From Agarophyton chilense (taxonomy: Eukaryota; Rhodophyta; Florideophyceae; Gracilariales; Gracilariaceae), in NCBI GenBank assembly GCA_030374765.1, contig JARGXX010000096.1, positions 868,001 through 932,000 on the forward strand: a stretch of 64,000 nucleotides of DNA. Reading direction: 5' to 3'. Positions within the stretch are counted from its first letter, which is position 1; each line of letters opens with the position of its first letter. A model generated the notes under the pieces. That model saw nothing but the letters and a program-made list of their open reading frames with translations, had not been told where the DNA came from and searched no databases. The position numbers and the translations under genes are program-made. Below, one piece after another: positions 32,747-43,575 of the stretch.

Positions 32747-35199
32747 ACAGAGACTAGGGTCACCCGGGGAGCCAACTGGACCACTATGACGGGCCCCAGC
32801 GAGTCAGGCACGCCTCTTCGGCGGAAATTTACCTGAAGAGCTATTAAAGCCTCCCGGTCACTCAAATTTAGACCATACAGGGCATCCAAGTCGGCTGTAA
32901 CCCTCTGGGACATCACCTGGTAGTTCTGCTGCAGGATATTGACCATGGCGGTCTTCAGGTTCTGAATTTGTTGGACAACCGCTGCGTAGCGCGCCGAGTG
33001 ACGCGCCCAAGAGCAAGCTTCCCTCAAGACTGTCGCGATGTCCATCTAGGCCGTAATACCAACGCTACGGCAGAAATGACGGAGATCCGAAGCCGCAGCC
33101 GTGACCGAAGCGAGAAAAGATGGCAACGGAGAGGACGGAGCGATGTAGACGCCCCCAGAGGACGTTTGAGCCAGCGCATCACCCAAAAAACTTCCAGCTT
33201 CCATAGTAACTTCGCCAGGAGGGATGTCCACCTGGGCGACGGGCGGCTCATACGAAAGATCATCCTGAGGAGCAGCGCCCGGAGAAGCTGGAGGAGGGGA
33301 AGCGGTCGGCAACTCCACAGCGGAGGCAACCGGAGATTTCACGCCCTCTTCGGGTAGGACGAATGGATCTTCACCGAAGGATTCTCCATCGGACATACCA
33401 GCAGGGACCAACGGCGTGGCTTCCACATCAGGCTCAAAGCATAGGGGATCGAAAGCAATGGCCTACGGATGATAGTCCGACACATGGCGCCTCGGGATGT
33501 CCGATGGTTGATTCCTCAAAGGCTTGGCGGGATATGCACGGGCGTCGTCCCGACCCTGCGGATGTATCGGAATCGGCATGAATGAGTCGGTATCGTGGTC
33601 CTACCAAAGGAACCCAGTAGTCTCGCCCCACTCCACCCGTAAGACATGATCCAAAAGGGCCTCGATTTCATCGACGTGGCATTGGGTCCCACGGACGATA
33701 TTCTGGATGTCAAGGTTCCTTAGGAAACGGATCATGATGTCCGAGAGCGGTATTAGGCGACCTCGAGGATCGGTTATGTTCTCGTCGCACCATACCCTCC
33801 AATCCTCCGAACGGACATTACCACGGATTCCGTACTTCGCAGTATCTAGGAAGGCCATAAGGGACATCACGCCGAACTCAACGAAAAGTACCTACCAGGA
33901 CAGCCACGACCTTCGGTCATTGTCATCGCCCATGAGTTGGGAGGAGTAATACGCCAGCACAGACGGTGTGGGAACCAAAAGAAGTGGGGAGACACGCCAT
34001 TACATGGCCAATTGGTTCTCATCTTCGTGGGGAAGCGAAAGATATAACGGAAGACGTTTGTCTGCGCTCATGTCGTGAAACCCCACCTGATGCCAACAGA
34101 AGAAGAACCCCATGGATTTGCGCAAACGACCATCGGGCTCGTGCATCTCGTTCCAATGAACCCTATTGGACATCCAAAACAGGAGGTCCTACGGTGGCCG
34201 AAAGCACATAAGCGCCAAGAGGTTGTGACCGGCGGGAGGAAAGCGTACATGAGGTGAGATGAAGTCCGTGTATATGTCCAAAAGGAGTTTGTTCACCCTG
34301 AACTGGTATTAGGCTTCCTCCTCGCAGCGAACGTATGGCATGTCCGCTTTGATGAGGGTGCGACATCGCGTCGCCGAACGCGGATCCACAGGACAATGCA
34401 ACCATCTGTTATACCACGAGACGCTGCGCGCGTTCTAGCTGCCCCTCCGGAAATCGGATATCTTGGCAAACCTTCAGGAGTCGAGATAAATATGACAGAA
34501 CATTTGGTATTCTTCCACGGAGGACGGAAGAATGGCATGACGCACTGCCCGCGGATTACGTCCGATGGTATGGTCGTAGCGGTCCCCGGGACGTTTATAA
34601 ACCACTTCTTATCCTAAGAAGCTCCCCGCTGGGTTGTTCGAAGACATGGTGCCGCTGCCCACAGGCTGAGACGCCGGGAAGTGAATAGCACGACCGACGG
34701 AGGCGACAAAGTCCGGAGGGAGAACGGCATATCCGACGGGCTTATAAAGCATGTTCGGCATCGCGCGCGACCAATGGAAAAGTACCACGATGGGAAGACG
34801 AGATGACGAAGTTGACCCGAACGGACTGATAAGCGTGAACCACGGTGGACGAAGCGCGGAGGGTCGCCAAAGGAAGAACGGAGACTAAGGATGGCCCCAA
34901 TGACCGTCAAAGGAGAAAAAGCTAATGCACTGTCTCGTCAATGCGACGCGAGGAATGCGCTGGCGATGGACCAATGGCCTGCGCTCACGGCGCGTGGGAG
35001 TTTCAGTCCTTAGGAAAATTAATTGCCCTCCGCCGCCAATGTTCATCTCACGCTTCCCCACATTCCCGCGTGAGATCACGACGCCACGTGCCGTTGCAAC
35101 CAATAGTACAGGGAGCAACGAAGTGCTCGCGTCCCCTGGGTCAATCATGAGGCCATCTGGACTTCGCCCTGACGGCCGAATCCTAAGGAGGGAGATATG
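32747..35199 (-). pseudogene. Antisense accessory gene of a family-2 gypsy copy, decayed
   Basis: Lies on minus, just left of a plus-sense family-2 3' LTR, the same arrangement as the antisense gene of family 1. Pieces in order: 35214-34885; 34750-34610 (MLYKPVGYAVLPPDFVAS); about 34290-34020 (MHEPDGRLRKSMGFFF, DENQLAM); 33870-33601 (ALLDHVLRVEWGE); 33426-33046, acidic and Pro-rich; and 33045-32750 with a helical stretch (VVQQIQNLKTAMVNILQQNY). Similarity to the family-1 gene is in layout (folded first part, acidic tail) more than in clear motifs. Many stops. It is truncated at 32747 by the LTR. Confidence 0.5.
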
Positions 35200-35640
35200 T
35201 GAAGGAGCAACCATAACGGTTGAGCCCTGTAAGCCGCCGGGCCCTGAGGTATCTTACAACGGCGTGGACTGGCCGATATCGGCTGGGCTTATTTAGATAA
35301 TTATTTTATTCTAATTAGTGTAATAGATTAGCCTTACAGTTCCAAGGAGAACCCAGCGCCTCACCAGTACTATTTGTTTGGCTCGAGTGACGCTTCTCCC
35401 TTAGAGTACGATAGGCACCGTTAGCATACTAAATAACCCCCTTTGGTATATTAGTTTCACCAATTGGTCTTCAAGCCATCGTTTCCGTAGCTCCAACCTG
35501 TAGTACCACGCAGTAAACGCCAGCTCATTGCACCAAGTACTCTGGGAGTGCCGCCGTCAAGAATTAGAATTTTAGGATCGGCTCTACCACGCTATCACAG
35601 GTCGAGACCCGTACGCTGACCCACCAGTCATTGCGTTGCA
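35200..35640 (+). repeat. Gypsy family-2 LTR, 3' LTR (441 bp)
   Basis: Begins TGAAGGAGCAAC and ends GCGTTGCA on plus, matching 26803-27162 in reverse. A purine-rich AAGGAGGGAGATATG directly precedes it, as expected for a polypurine tract. No primer binding site follows 35640, so this is the 3' LTR of a plus-sense element and 35641 is outside DNA. Confidence 0.8.
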
Positions 35641-37777
35641 GATAAACACATGATTCGTTTATGGACCAGGGTTGGTCTGCGCTACTATAGTGTACACGTA
35701 TAGTTCACTGTCTAGTTTAGACATAAGTGAGGGCGGTGACGCCATGAATACCAAAAAGAAAATGGGAACCGAGTGCTTGGCTTTAGATTATGTCGCCTAT
35801 GCGAGTCTCTTTCTCTTAACGGGAAGAACAGCGACCGGTTTGTCTAATATTTCTTCTCAGAAAGCTCAGGCGTCACTATACCATTGTTATTAATAAGTCA
35901 GTTTCTTTTGTTTGGTTTTATGTATTGAGGGCAGTACACCGCTTCAGTATAAGGTTGTTTTTACCCGTCTTGGTTTCGCTTATCCAGTGTGGATAACCCT
36001 TTTATAGGTCTGTACGCTTGTTCGTGTGTCCTATTGTACCCTACATTTTCACCCTATATTTTACTGTTGTCCACGGAATATCCTCGTCCTTGGATATTTC
36101 TTTTATCCTTCTCCTTCTCTTGGATTCATCACCTTCGTATCTATTTCGTGAACTACTGTCATTTTACACCCACACATCGGTAGCATGAAGGCCCGCTCGC
36201 TGAGTTACCACTCCTCGCGAGAGTGCGAATCGAACACCCGAGAAGTATCTCTTCGTTGGGGATTGCTCTACAGCGAGTCGAAGCGCATTTATTGTCAGAG
36301 TAATATTCGCTGGGACGCAAGTCTTAGCTTTGCCGGCTAAGCGAGTACTCTACTGTTTCGTAAGGTCTTCCCTGCCGTTTTGTAGGCGAGCAATAAAATC
36401 CCTCATTTCACCGTGCCTCTTCCCTTCAGCGTAGACCGGTGCAGCTCCTTCATCTAATCGATAGTTTTCGTCACAACTAGTATGACGTGTTTCATGGGAA
36501 TTCAATGGTTGGTCGGGCCGCCCATTTGACGTCAAAAACCCGCGTCATTGTCGCCAATCTCTTTTGTCCCATCACAACCATTCATGTGGCTAGCAGTGAC
36601 AGGGTCCAGCAAATTTTTCGCAACCTGGGATGAAATCGTAGCGACAAGAAACTTCACCAAAGAAACAAGACGTCGCCGCAAATGCGAGACGCAGCAGCAT
36701 ATGGCCAGTAAAGATATACTCAGCATTGGGAGCCCAAAGTTCCATGTTAGCAGGCCAGATGTGAATTGGATAACTTTGGAACCCGAGAACAGGAGTTGTG
36801 GGGGCGCAACTCGCAGGTAGGCAAATCAAGAAGCCAAAAAACATGTGAAGGAAGGTAGTTCTTTTACCAATTTTCTTACGCGATAATAATGGGCAACAGG
36901 AAGCTGTAACTGCAGTGATAGCTATCACGCCAACCGGGCAGTCGCATTGGGAAAGCTGCAAAGCAAAGGCCAGATCACGGACAAAGAGGGCCAATGCGAT
37001 GCATGAGTGGGGAGGTGACCGGGGAATTCGCACTACTGGGATGGTGTGAGGAAGAGAAGGGCTGTGCATGTTGGAAGCCAAAAACTTTTTGAGATCCAAA
37101 AGTGGATCAGCCATGTTTCATTATTCAATTTGTTCACTTTTTATTCGTTATCGAGGTCTCCAAGCTGTTCGGGGAGAAATCATTTCTCCTCGTGATTATC
37201 AGAAACAGGGAAGAAATCGGAGAAGGCAGAGTACGAAGTGGCGCCCTCCGATTGGCCAAGCATACTCCTCCGATTTCCATTTTCCATTGTCCAAAGCCAT
37301 TTTTAATTTATAGGTCGGCCGTGAGTACTGACTACGATAAAAGGCCCATTTGCCATTTGTGGATGGCAGTAAGGAGGAATAGGGTGGTGGCTATATCCAG
37401 ATTTCGCGTACTGTAATTGTGGTTTTGGATGGGTACAGCACTCATTTGTTCCTACGTATCGTATAGTAGCTTCACCTCACACGGTAGTCTTATATAAATA
37501 AAGATGAGTTCTGGATTCGATTCTGTAGGGGTTTAACTATCTTTCTATATGGTTTTATGAGGAGAATTATCCCACAACTTTCAACTAGCAGTCTTGTGAG
37601 CAAGATCGTGAAACTTTAAAAAACCGGGGTGTGGTATAGGATTTCGCTCATTCTACGAGGAACCACAATTGGCATCTCTTTCATTCGGCTTTCGGCTCTC
37701 TACCGCTTAAATCCAGACACAACCTCTTAGCTAGATACTACATGTCTACCCTCTATAGAAGAAAACAATTTTTGTGA
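35641..37777. other. Long stretch without a recognised gene
   Basis: A 174-codon minus frame at 37114-36590 is Cys-rich with hydrophobic stretches (HMFFGFLICLPASC) but has no known match; it may be chance. A tRNA-like T-loop box on minus near 36221-36235 does not fold into a full cloverleaf. No repeat or transposon ends were recognised apart from the LTR at its left border. Confidence 0.4.
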
Positions 37778-39523
37778 TTAATCAATTACTCTCACACCAA
37801 CGCCCTCATTACCAGCAGGACTAGCTTGGGCACATAGGTTCCAATAGTGTTCAACGCCTTGTTTGCGAAACATTCCCCGACATTCAGCTTCCTGTGGTAA
37901 AGACATTGTCTGAAACTGTTCAAAAGATGTCTTTTGTATCGGGCCCTCCCAAAGAAGTACACAGCCTTTGTTTGACAGCTTTCCCTCATCTTGCTCTTCA
38001 TTTACGGGATTGTTTTTCGTTGTCCCGGAATAGCTTTTCTCGCTTTCAGTCCAATCAATGCGCCTTAGCATGAGCTTTTTGAACTTGCGAAGCGCCTTCT
38101 TTCCTCCTTCAACAACGACAACATTAAAGGCGCTGTATAGAACAAGAACTCCACTCATGTCAAGTTGTCGTGCGTTCACACTTATTTTAAACTTCTGACC
38201 CCCATGTATGCCACCTAATCGATAAACGGCCGCAAACAATCCTGCTTTCTGGTCGTTTGCCAACTTTTCACGAGCCGCATCGCGACGCTCCTCTTTGCTC
38301 TTCTTCCTTTCGTCATTTTCAAGTTCGTGTTTTCGCTTCCTTTCTTCCATTTGCAGTCGAACTTCTTGCTCAACTTTGGTTGGATCCGCGGTAACCTCTG
38401 ACAACAACACACGTCTCATATTGCTCAACTTAATTTTTGGGGGTGGTGGAGGCATGAGTCCTAATGCAATCATTTCCTGCTTCTCTTTTTGAGCCTCTTG
38501 CCGTCGCTGCCTTCTGAGCTTCTTGGCCTCTTTCTTAGTTAGCATGAGAGGAAGTTCGGGTGGCGGATGCTTTGACATATCTGGATTGATAGGAGGTGGG
38601 TGATGTATGTAGTGAGTTATGCGATCTTCTCGTACCTCCAATGAATCGCTTGTATCGTTATTCTGATCTTTGTCAGTTGCAAAATCGCCGGAAGCTTTCC
38701 CAATGAATGGTTCGTCCCACCATTCGCAGTCGGGTACCATTGCATCTTTTACGCGTAAGTCCTGCGCTAGAGGTGGAAGCACAGGCAATTCACCTTCTCC
38801 TTCAGCGAGGCGCTTGCGATATTCTTCTCTCCGAGCTTGAATCAATACTGCTTCTCTCTTCCGCTCCGCTCGGGCGGCAATCTCTCCCTGAGGTACAAAC
38901 TTGATTTCTCGTGGAGGTCGTGATCGGGATATGGTATTCTTAATGGAGTTGTCAAAATATGGGTTTCGGGTCGGATCCCGGTCAAGCAGATCATTCTCAG
39001 ATATTTTCAAAACAGCATCCAACTTACGCTTCTTTTGCACGGTTCTGTTTATGCGTAGGGTTGAGACTGGAGCTATTGGTATTGATGAAAGATCAATATT
39101 TGCAGAAGCAGTAGCAACATTTTTAGAAATAGGAAGGGAGACAAAACTCGGTGCAGCTCGAGGAAAAGCCTCAGATATTGGCTTGCGGTTTTCGACAAAC
39201 GGAGGTTCGGCCGTGGAAAAGCGAGAGCCCTTTCGACGTTTTCTATCGCGATTGGTATTCTCCGAGTGCACATTGGTTCGCTCCTCTTGGTCCGCTGCTT
39301 GTAGCTCAAGGGTTCGTTTCTGACGAGAAGAATTAACAGCTCGCAACGCAGCGACAAAAGGGTTGAGCAACACTGTCGGGGCCTCATTTGCTGACAAGCT
39401 TTGTTTGTTGGGCTCGGATGCAGTCAGTACCGTGTCAACTGTGCCAGTTACCTCGTCAAGAGCGGTAAAACGAGATCGGCCTCGCTTTCTTCTTGACGTT
39501 GATTTGCGTGCCGTTTCAGTCAT
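37778..39523 (-). CDS. PRP3: U4/U6 snRNP splicing factor Prp3
   Basis: Core protein of the U4/U6.U5 tri-snRNP. From ATG 39523 the product is 581 residues. The N-terminal third is basic and low complexity. The PRP3 domain follows with NPYFDN, FVPQGEIAARAERKREAVL, DAMVPDCEWWDEPFI and the ITHYIHHPPPINP region. Then LTKKEAKKLRRQRRQEAQK and a long charged helix. The C-terminal DUF1115-type fold has KISVNARQLDMSGVLVLY, VVVVEGGKKALRKFKKLMLRRIDW and the closing KTSFEQFQTM, YWNLC. The frame is open upstream to 39565, but that part crosses a splice acceptor. This makes a splicing factor gene whose only intron is in its leader. Confidence 0.95.
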   Translation of the reverse strand: MTETARKSTSRRKRGRSRFTALDEVTGTVDTVLTASEPNKQSLSANEAPTVLLNPFVAALRAVNSSRQKRTLELQAADQEERTNVHSENTNRDRKRRKGSRFSTAEPPFVENRKPISEAFPRAAPSFVSLPISKNVATASANIDLSSIPIAPVSTLRINRTVQKKRKLDAVLKISENDLLDRDPTRNPYFDNSIKNTISRSRPPREIKFVPQGEIAARAERKREAVLIQARREEYRKRLAEGEGELPVLPPLAQDLRVKDAMVPDCEWWDEPFIGKASGDFATDKDQNNDTSDSLEVREDRITHYIHHPPPINPDMSKHPPPELPLMLTKKEAKKLRRQRRQEAQKEKQEMIALGLMPPPPPKIKLSNMRRVLLSEVTADPTKVEQEVRLQMEERKRKHELENDERKKSKEERRDAAREKLANDQKAGLFAAVYRLGGIHGGQKFKISVNARQLDMSGVLVLYSAFNVVVVEGGKKALRKFKKLMLRRIDWTESEKSYSGTTKNNPVNEEQDEGKLSNKGCVLLWEGPIQKTSFEQFQTMSLPQEAECRGMFRKQGVEHYWNLCAQASPAGNEGVGVRVID

Positions 39524-39549
39524 AGATAAGTATTTGCCGTTGTTGAAAG

Positions 39550-39598
39550 CTGGAAGAAAAAGCAAAGCCTTAAATCAAGATATTCGCTACCGACTTAC
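39550..39598 (-). other. 49-nt intron in the 5' leader of PRP3
   Basis: Minus strand reads CG|GTAAGTCGGTAGCG ... GCTTTTTCTTCCAG|CTTTC, a strong donor and a pyrimidine-rich acceptor, 26 nt before the PRP3 start codon. The exon before it (39599 upward) has no in-frame ATG, so the intron is most likely in the untranslated leader. Confidence 0.7.
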
Positions 39599-40147
39599 CG
39601 AAACTTTCTTTCGGGGACTTCGTTGCGTTTCCCGGGCAAAGTAGTACTAGACGGAACGGTATCACATGTGCGACATTCACGCGCACGTTCTGTGTCACAT
39701 GAGACGGAAACTGGGGGCTTCTGACGCAATGTTACCGAGCACAATCCGCGTGTGGTCGCGCTTGGTATTAAGCAGCAGAAAACGGGTCCGGGGTTGGCGC
39801 TCTTTCTGGCAGACCGCCCGCTTTAGATTTGGAACGAACAATTTCTTTTTTGCAAAACGCATAAAAAATAATGTACCCTTTGTAGGTGCAGCTGAGTACA
39901 ATCCTAAGTCCTTTAGATGATGAAAGTCGCCCACTTCTAACTTCACTATGCTTCAGAAAGGTAATTACCATGGAACGTCGTGTGTCATGAGCGCTTTCTC
40001 TTTGTAAACCCGGGACCACCCCATCTTGCTGCATCTTCAGGGGAGAAGTAATTAGGGTTCGCCTTCATTCAATTCAATCACTCCTCCATCACAATACTAT
40101 TACATTGTTAACCTCCTTCTTCACTCCGAAGGTAGGTTGAGTGATAT
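39599..40147. promoter_or_regulatory. Divergent promoter between PRP3 and the F-box gene
   Basis: A 0.5-kb gap between two genes pointing apart. Overlapping open frames up to 88 codons on both strands match nothing. No known operator or repeat was seen; the promoter role is inferred from position. Confidence 0.4.
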
Positions 40148-41647
40148 ATGTCTAATCCAAGTCGAAGGCGAGAGAGATCTGCATCTCTTCCAGTGGATGC
40201 CTGGCGCCAAGTGGCATCCCATCTTTCCACATCAGACCTCAGCAACTTAGCGCTGGTTTCCAAGTCATGCAGAGTAGCGGCTTTATCTCCCGACTTGTTC
40301 GCGAAACATATATACTGCCAGCCCCAAAGCGATTTGCTTTCAACCACAGGCTATCAAGCCATATACCGCAACTCAAAGTCACTGCGGCATGCTCCGACGA
40401 CGTCTACCATCCATTCCCGTCAATACAAACGCGTCAATCTGGGTATCCTTGGTTCCATTTCACGCTATCTAATTCTCTACAATGAAAGAGAAGGAATTGT
40501 TAGCTGCCTCCCAGCTGGTTGGCGTCGTCGTGTTTCAGAACTGCTTTTGGAAGAATCTGACCACACAGATGCATCATACGGTCAAATCCCATTGTTTCCG
40601 CGACAAGAATTTGTTGCTGCGAGGTTTCTAGAAATGCCGGACTGTAAAATAGGTTTCTTTTGTACTGGTGGCACTGGTTGTAGGGGTCAACTGGTCACAA
40701 TATGTGGAAGGACTGGGCAGACGACTGAACAAGTCTTTGTTCCTCTAAATGAAGCCCATACGGGTATCAACTTTTCAATCGGCACCGAGAAACAAAAGCT
40801 GACTCTCCTCGGGGGTGTGGGTTCACAGTACCTAGTGTATTATACGAAAAAGTCGTTCAATGTCATTCAACGAAATACTGGACGTATTGTCAAGAAATGG
40901 CCGAGAATGCCCGAGGCCATGTTAATCAGGGGGGAGACTACGTGTAACGCGCCTTTGATTACGGGCGTTGTCACATGCGAAACCGTAGGAGATAGAAAGC
41001 ACTATCATATACATCCGCTCGAAGGTGGAGCGGCAGAGTATAGTTTCAGTATAGATACCGAAGATCAACTTATTGATGTCACACGAAGTCGTGACGGAAA
41101 AACAATAACGAAACGAATTGTAAGTGATGGGGTGGTGAAGCTCTGGACAGTCGTTCATCGCAATGCCATTTTTCATTGGCTTCAAGGACTTCGCGTCAGC
41201 AACAAGTCAGGAGAAGTGGAAATGAGATCCAATGGCTCTCAAGTGTTCATGAGACCCGGGGGAGGTGATGGTCGAATCATAAGGTTTACATACAGCTCTG
41301 TTGTTCGAGTGGATAAGATAGCGAGACGAGTGCAAGGTATGAGTTTCGATTGGGCAAGGGCCAGTTGGGATGGGAGAATAGTTCTAGCAGTGAGTCGGAA
41401 AGGTGGATTTATTAGCATATTTGACTGCGATGAAGGACGATGTTTGAAAAGCATTTCCATTGGTGATGAAATTGGCGACTTGGTTCTTGTCGACGGGCAT
41501 CTGCTTGTATGCTTCACCGCCAAAAATATTATTGAATGCCATTTCAAACGGTTCTGTAAATGTCTCGGAGCCTTTGGAGAACTCTGTCGATCCGAGGAAC
41601 AAAAAGCTGGATCGACGGACAAGAGGATGAACGCTGAAGTATTGTAG
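40148..41647 (+). CDS. F-box protein
   Basis: A 499-residue protein with an F-box near the N-terminus (about residues 14-55): LPVDAWRQVASHLSTSDLSNLALVSKSCR, with the Leu-Pro start and the typical LALVSKSC stretch. F-box proteins recruit substrates to SCF ubiquitin ligases by binding Skp1. The remainder has repeated short beta-type segments with Asp-Gly turns (RSRDGKTITKRIVSDGVVKLW, SWDGRIVLAVSRKGGFISIFDCD), which suggests a beta-propeller-like substrate domain, although no clean WD repeats are seen. Single exon. Start at ATG 40148; an in-frame alternative was not needed because the F-box follows at once. Confidence 0.82.
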   Translation: MSNPSRRRERSASLPVDAWRQVASHLSTSDLSNLALVSKSCRVAALSPDLFAKHIYCQPQSDLLSTTGYQAIYRNSKSLRHAPTTSTIHSRQYKRVNLGILGSISRYLILYNEREGIVSCLPAGWRRRVSELLLEESDHTDASYGQIPLFPRQEFVAARFLEMPDCKIGFFCTGGTGCRGQLVTICGRTGQTTEQVFVPLNEAHTGINFSIGTEKQKLTLLGGVGSQYLVYYTKKSFNVIQRNTGRIVKKWPRMPEAMLIRGETTCNAPLITGVVTCETVGDRKHYHIHPLEGGAAEYSFSIDTEDQLIDVTRSRDGKTITKRIVSDGVVKLWTVVHRNAIFHWLQGLRVSNKSGEVEMRSNGSQVFMRPGGGDGRIIRFTYSSVVRVDKIARRVQGMSFDWARASWDGRIVLAVSRKGGFISIFDCDEGRCLKSISIGDEIGDLVLVDGHLLVCFTAKNIIECHFKRFCKCLGAFGELCRSEEQKAGSTDKRMNAEVL

Positions 41648-42601
41648 ATCGCAATTCAATGTGAGTGTTGCACAAGTGCAGATTAGGGTCCAACCCATCT
41701 TTTTCGTGCGCTCTCGTTAGATTACGTGTATCATGACGTCTGATCAGGTATATCAGTACTTTTCTCGTCTCTGGTTATTCTGTTGTGCACACGGGAGTAC
41801 GCAGAGAAGATATTAAGCCTGATAATCGGATTTCCGGGCATGCTCTTGAGATGCGTAACACGCAGGCAGGGCCAGCTACAAGCCCCTGCGGTTGGGTAGA
41901 GTTCTCGGCTCCCCGTACAAACAGTAATGGAAGCCAAGGAGATCGCCATGGGTATTATCATTGTTTCTTTTTATGCCTACTAACATTTAAGTAGTGTTGC
42001 TCGGAGAGAAACAGTACGAAGGGGTAAATGTTTTGGCAAAGGGCAAACCCAATCCAATACAGAGTAGCATTGCATTGTAGCTTTTCTGTTCTCACAATTG
42101 CGGGACTGAAACGCTCAAACTACCTTCGTAACAATTTGTAAATTCGGCAAAGTTAAATCTACTTCACATCAACTATCTCGAGGGATTGTTAAAAACTTTT
42201 TGAAAGGTCGTCAAGATTTGTGCAGTTGGAAGTCACTCTCACCAGTATGATTTTCAAGTTTAGATTCATACACGCACGGAAAGCACACGCTCGTTTCGGA
42301 TAGAAGAAACAAATACATTCGTGAGAGATAAGGAGGTCTATTTACCTTTCATGACCTGGTTGCCCTCTTCTGTGAAATAACGCGCGTAGTCTACATAGGC
42401 TAGGAAGGAGTCGTTGCAGTCATAGCATGACCACGCGTAGTTTGATGCTCCTGAAAAATCGGAGGATTTCCGCCAACTCGAGCCGTGACAGTCCAGCCGT
42501 CCCTGTTTCAAGTCGAAACACCTACACCAGTGCCTTGACCTCCACCCCCGAGATTGAGACAGTGATCTGGGTTCAACTCGACTCGAACCGCTTGGTGCTC
42601 G
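41648..42601. other. Intergenic, no gene seen
   Basis: Moderately AT-rich; only frames below 80 codons with no family features. Downstream of the F-box gene and upstream of the lyase gene. Confidence 0.45.
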
Positions 42602-42678
42602 ATACTATTTCCCTTGACTATTTCCCTTGACTATTTCCCTTGACTATTTCCCTTGACTATTTGCCTTGACAATTTCCG
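42602..42678 (+). repeat. 13-bp tandem repeat in front of the lyase gene
   Basis: Five consecutive units of TTGACTATTTCCC (42614-42678, the last two diverged) plus a partial unit before them. It ends 47 bp before the preferred start codon, so it is in the promoter or leader of the lyase gene. Confidence 0.85.
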
Positions 42679-42725
42679 TTGGTATGTCAAACTTAGAAGG
42701 ACAGACGTGTTCGAAAGCAATTGGA

Positions 42726-43421
42726 ATGGCGTTCATAAACCACACTCCGGTGTTTCACCGGCCGCGAACAGCGGTCGGTACATGTCCCACATTCCGCCCA
42801 GTTGGTAATGCGCCGACGAAAAGGCCATGTGCAGCGCATGTGAGCATGGTGGCACAGCGCGCGTCTCGCACTCCATTCTCAGGGGTGGGAATGACGGTAG
42901 ACGACTTTTTTGAGCGCTCGATAGGTGTATGGCGTTCCCAACGATCCAGCCATATTCTGGCGTTTTCGCAATTCGAAGCCATCACGAGTGAGATCAACAT
43001 CGAGAAAATTGGCGTCGATGACCAAAGAACAAAGGATCTGGCAAGTATGCACAAAGTGCCGCTCGACGAGATTGCTATAGCGATTTACATGAGTTGGGAA
43101 GGAGAGTCGGACTGGGATGACGATACAGACGGGGAGTTGAGTGGACACACTATGCTGGCTGTCACAAAGGACACCGACAGCCGGGGGAAGCTGCTGCGCA
43201 GTAGCGGGTACGCCGAGACCATTCCGGCCGTCGGTGAGTGGCGCATGACGGACGATGGAGTGTTTGTGTTGGAAACGCCGTACGAGGCTGCTGCAGCAGA
43301 AGAGCGCATTTGGTTTGCGAACAAGGACGTGCGAATGAGGGTGTCACAAATTCGGACGAGCTCCGGTGCTGGAGTGATTAGCGCGTCGATGAGCACGGAG
43401 ATTCGTAGACTGAAATTGTAG
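42726..43421 (+). CDS. Plastid phycobiliprotein lyase, CpeS/CpcS type
   Basis: CpeS/CpcS lyases attach phycobilins to conserved cysteines of phycobiliproteins (often Cys-82 of beta subunits). From ATG 42726 the product is 231 residues. The mature part begins about residue 56 with VDDFFERSIGVWRSQRSSHILAF, then ITSEINIEKIGVDD, YMSWEGESDWD, KLLRSSGYAETIPAVGEW, EERIWFANKDVRMRVS and the C-terminal SMSTEIRRLKL. All are landmarks of the family, and the length (about 175) is normal. Residues 1-55 are Arg/Thr/Pro-rich with Phe at position 3 and look like a plastid transit peptide. ATG 42684 is a less likely start. Which bilin and subunit it serves cannot be told. This gene is the main reason to call the organism a red alga. 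Confidence 0.9.
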   Translation: MAFINHTPVFHRPRTAVGTCPTFRPVGNAPTKRPCAAHVSMVAQRASRTPFSGVGMTVDDFFERSIGVWRSQRSSHILAFSQFEAITSEINIEKIGVDDQRTKDLASMHKVPLDEIAIAIYMSWEGESDWDDDTDGELSGHTMLAVTKDTDSRGKLLRSSGYAETIPAVGEWRMTDDGVFVLETPYEAAAAEERIWFANKDVRMRVSQIRTSSGAGVISASMSTEIRRLKL

Positions 43422-43575
43422 GAGATGGTATGGGTGGGTGGCGTTCCTTAGTGTTTTACTTGTGATTGGAAGTTTTGAAAGAGGATTTCATGGTGTGGTG
43501 TCTGAACCTGGTAGGATTGCGAAGTGGTTGGCAAGTTGCAAAGAAAACTATGGACATATGGACATGGAAGTGCGA

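Noticed and set aside
36200-36345. tRNA-like sequence on minus (TTCGATT T-loop box, GTGGTAACTCAG D-arm-like)
   Set aside because: I tried normal, intron-containing and permuted layouts; acceptor, T-stem and anticodon loop do not pair well enough for a tRNA call.
36590-37114. 174-codon Cys-rich minus frame
   Set aside because: No homology recognised, no clear coding bias; kept only as a note in the intergenic entry.
42427-42630. 67-codon plus frame before the lyase repeat
   Set aside because: Short, runs into the tandem repeat, no family features.
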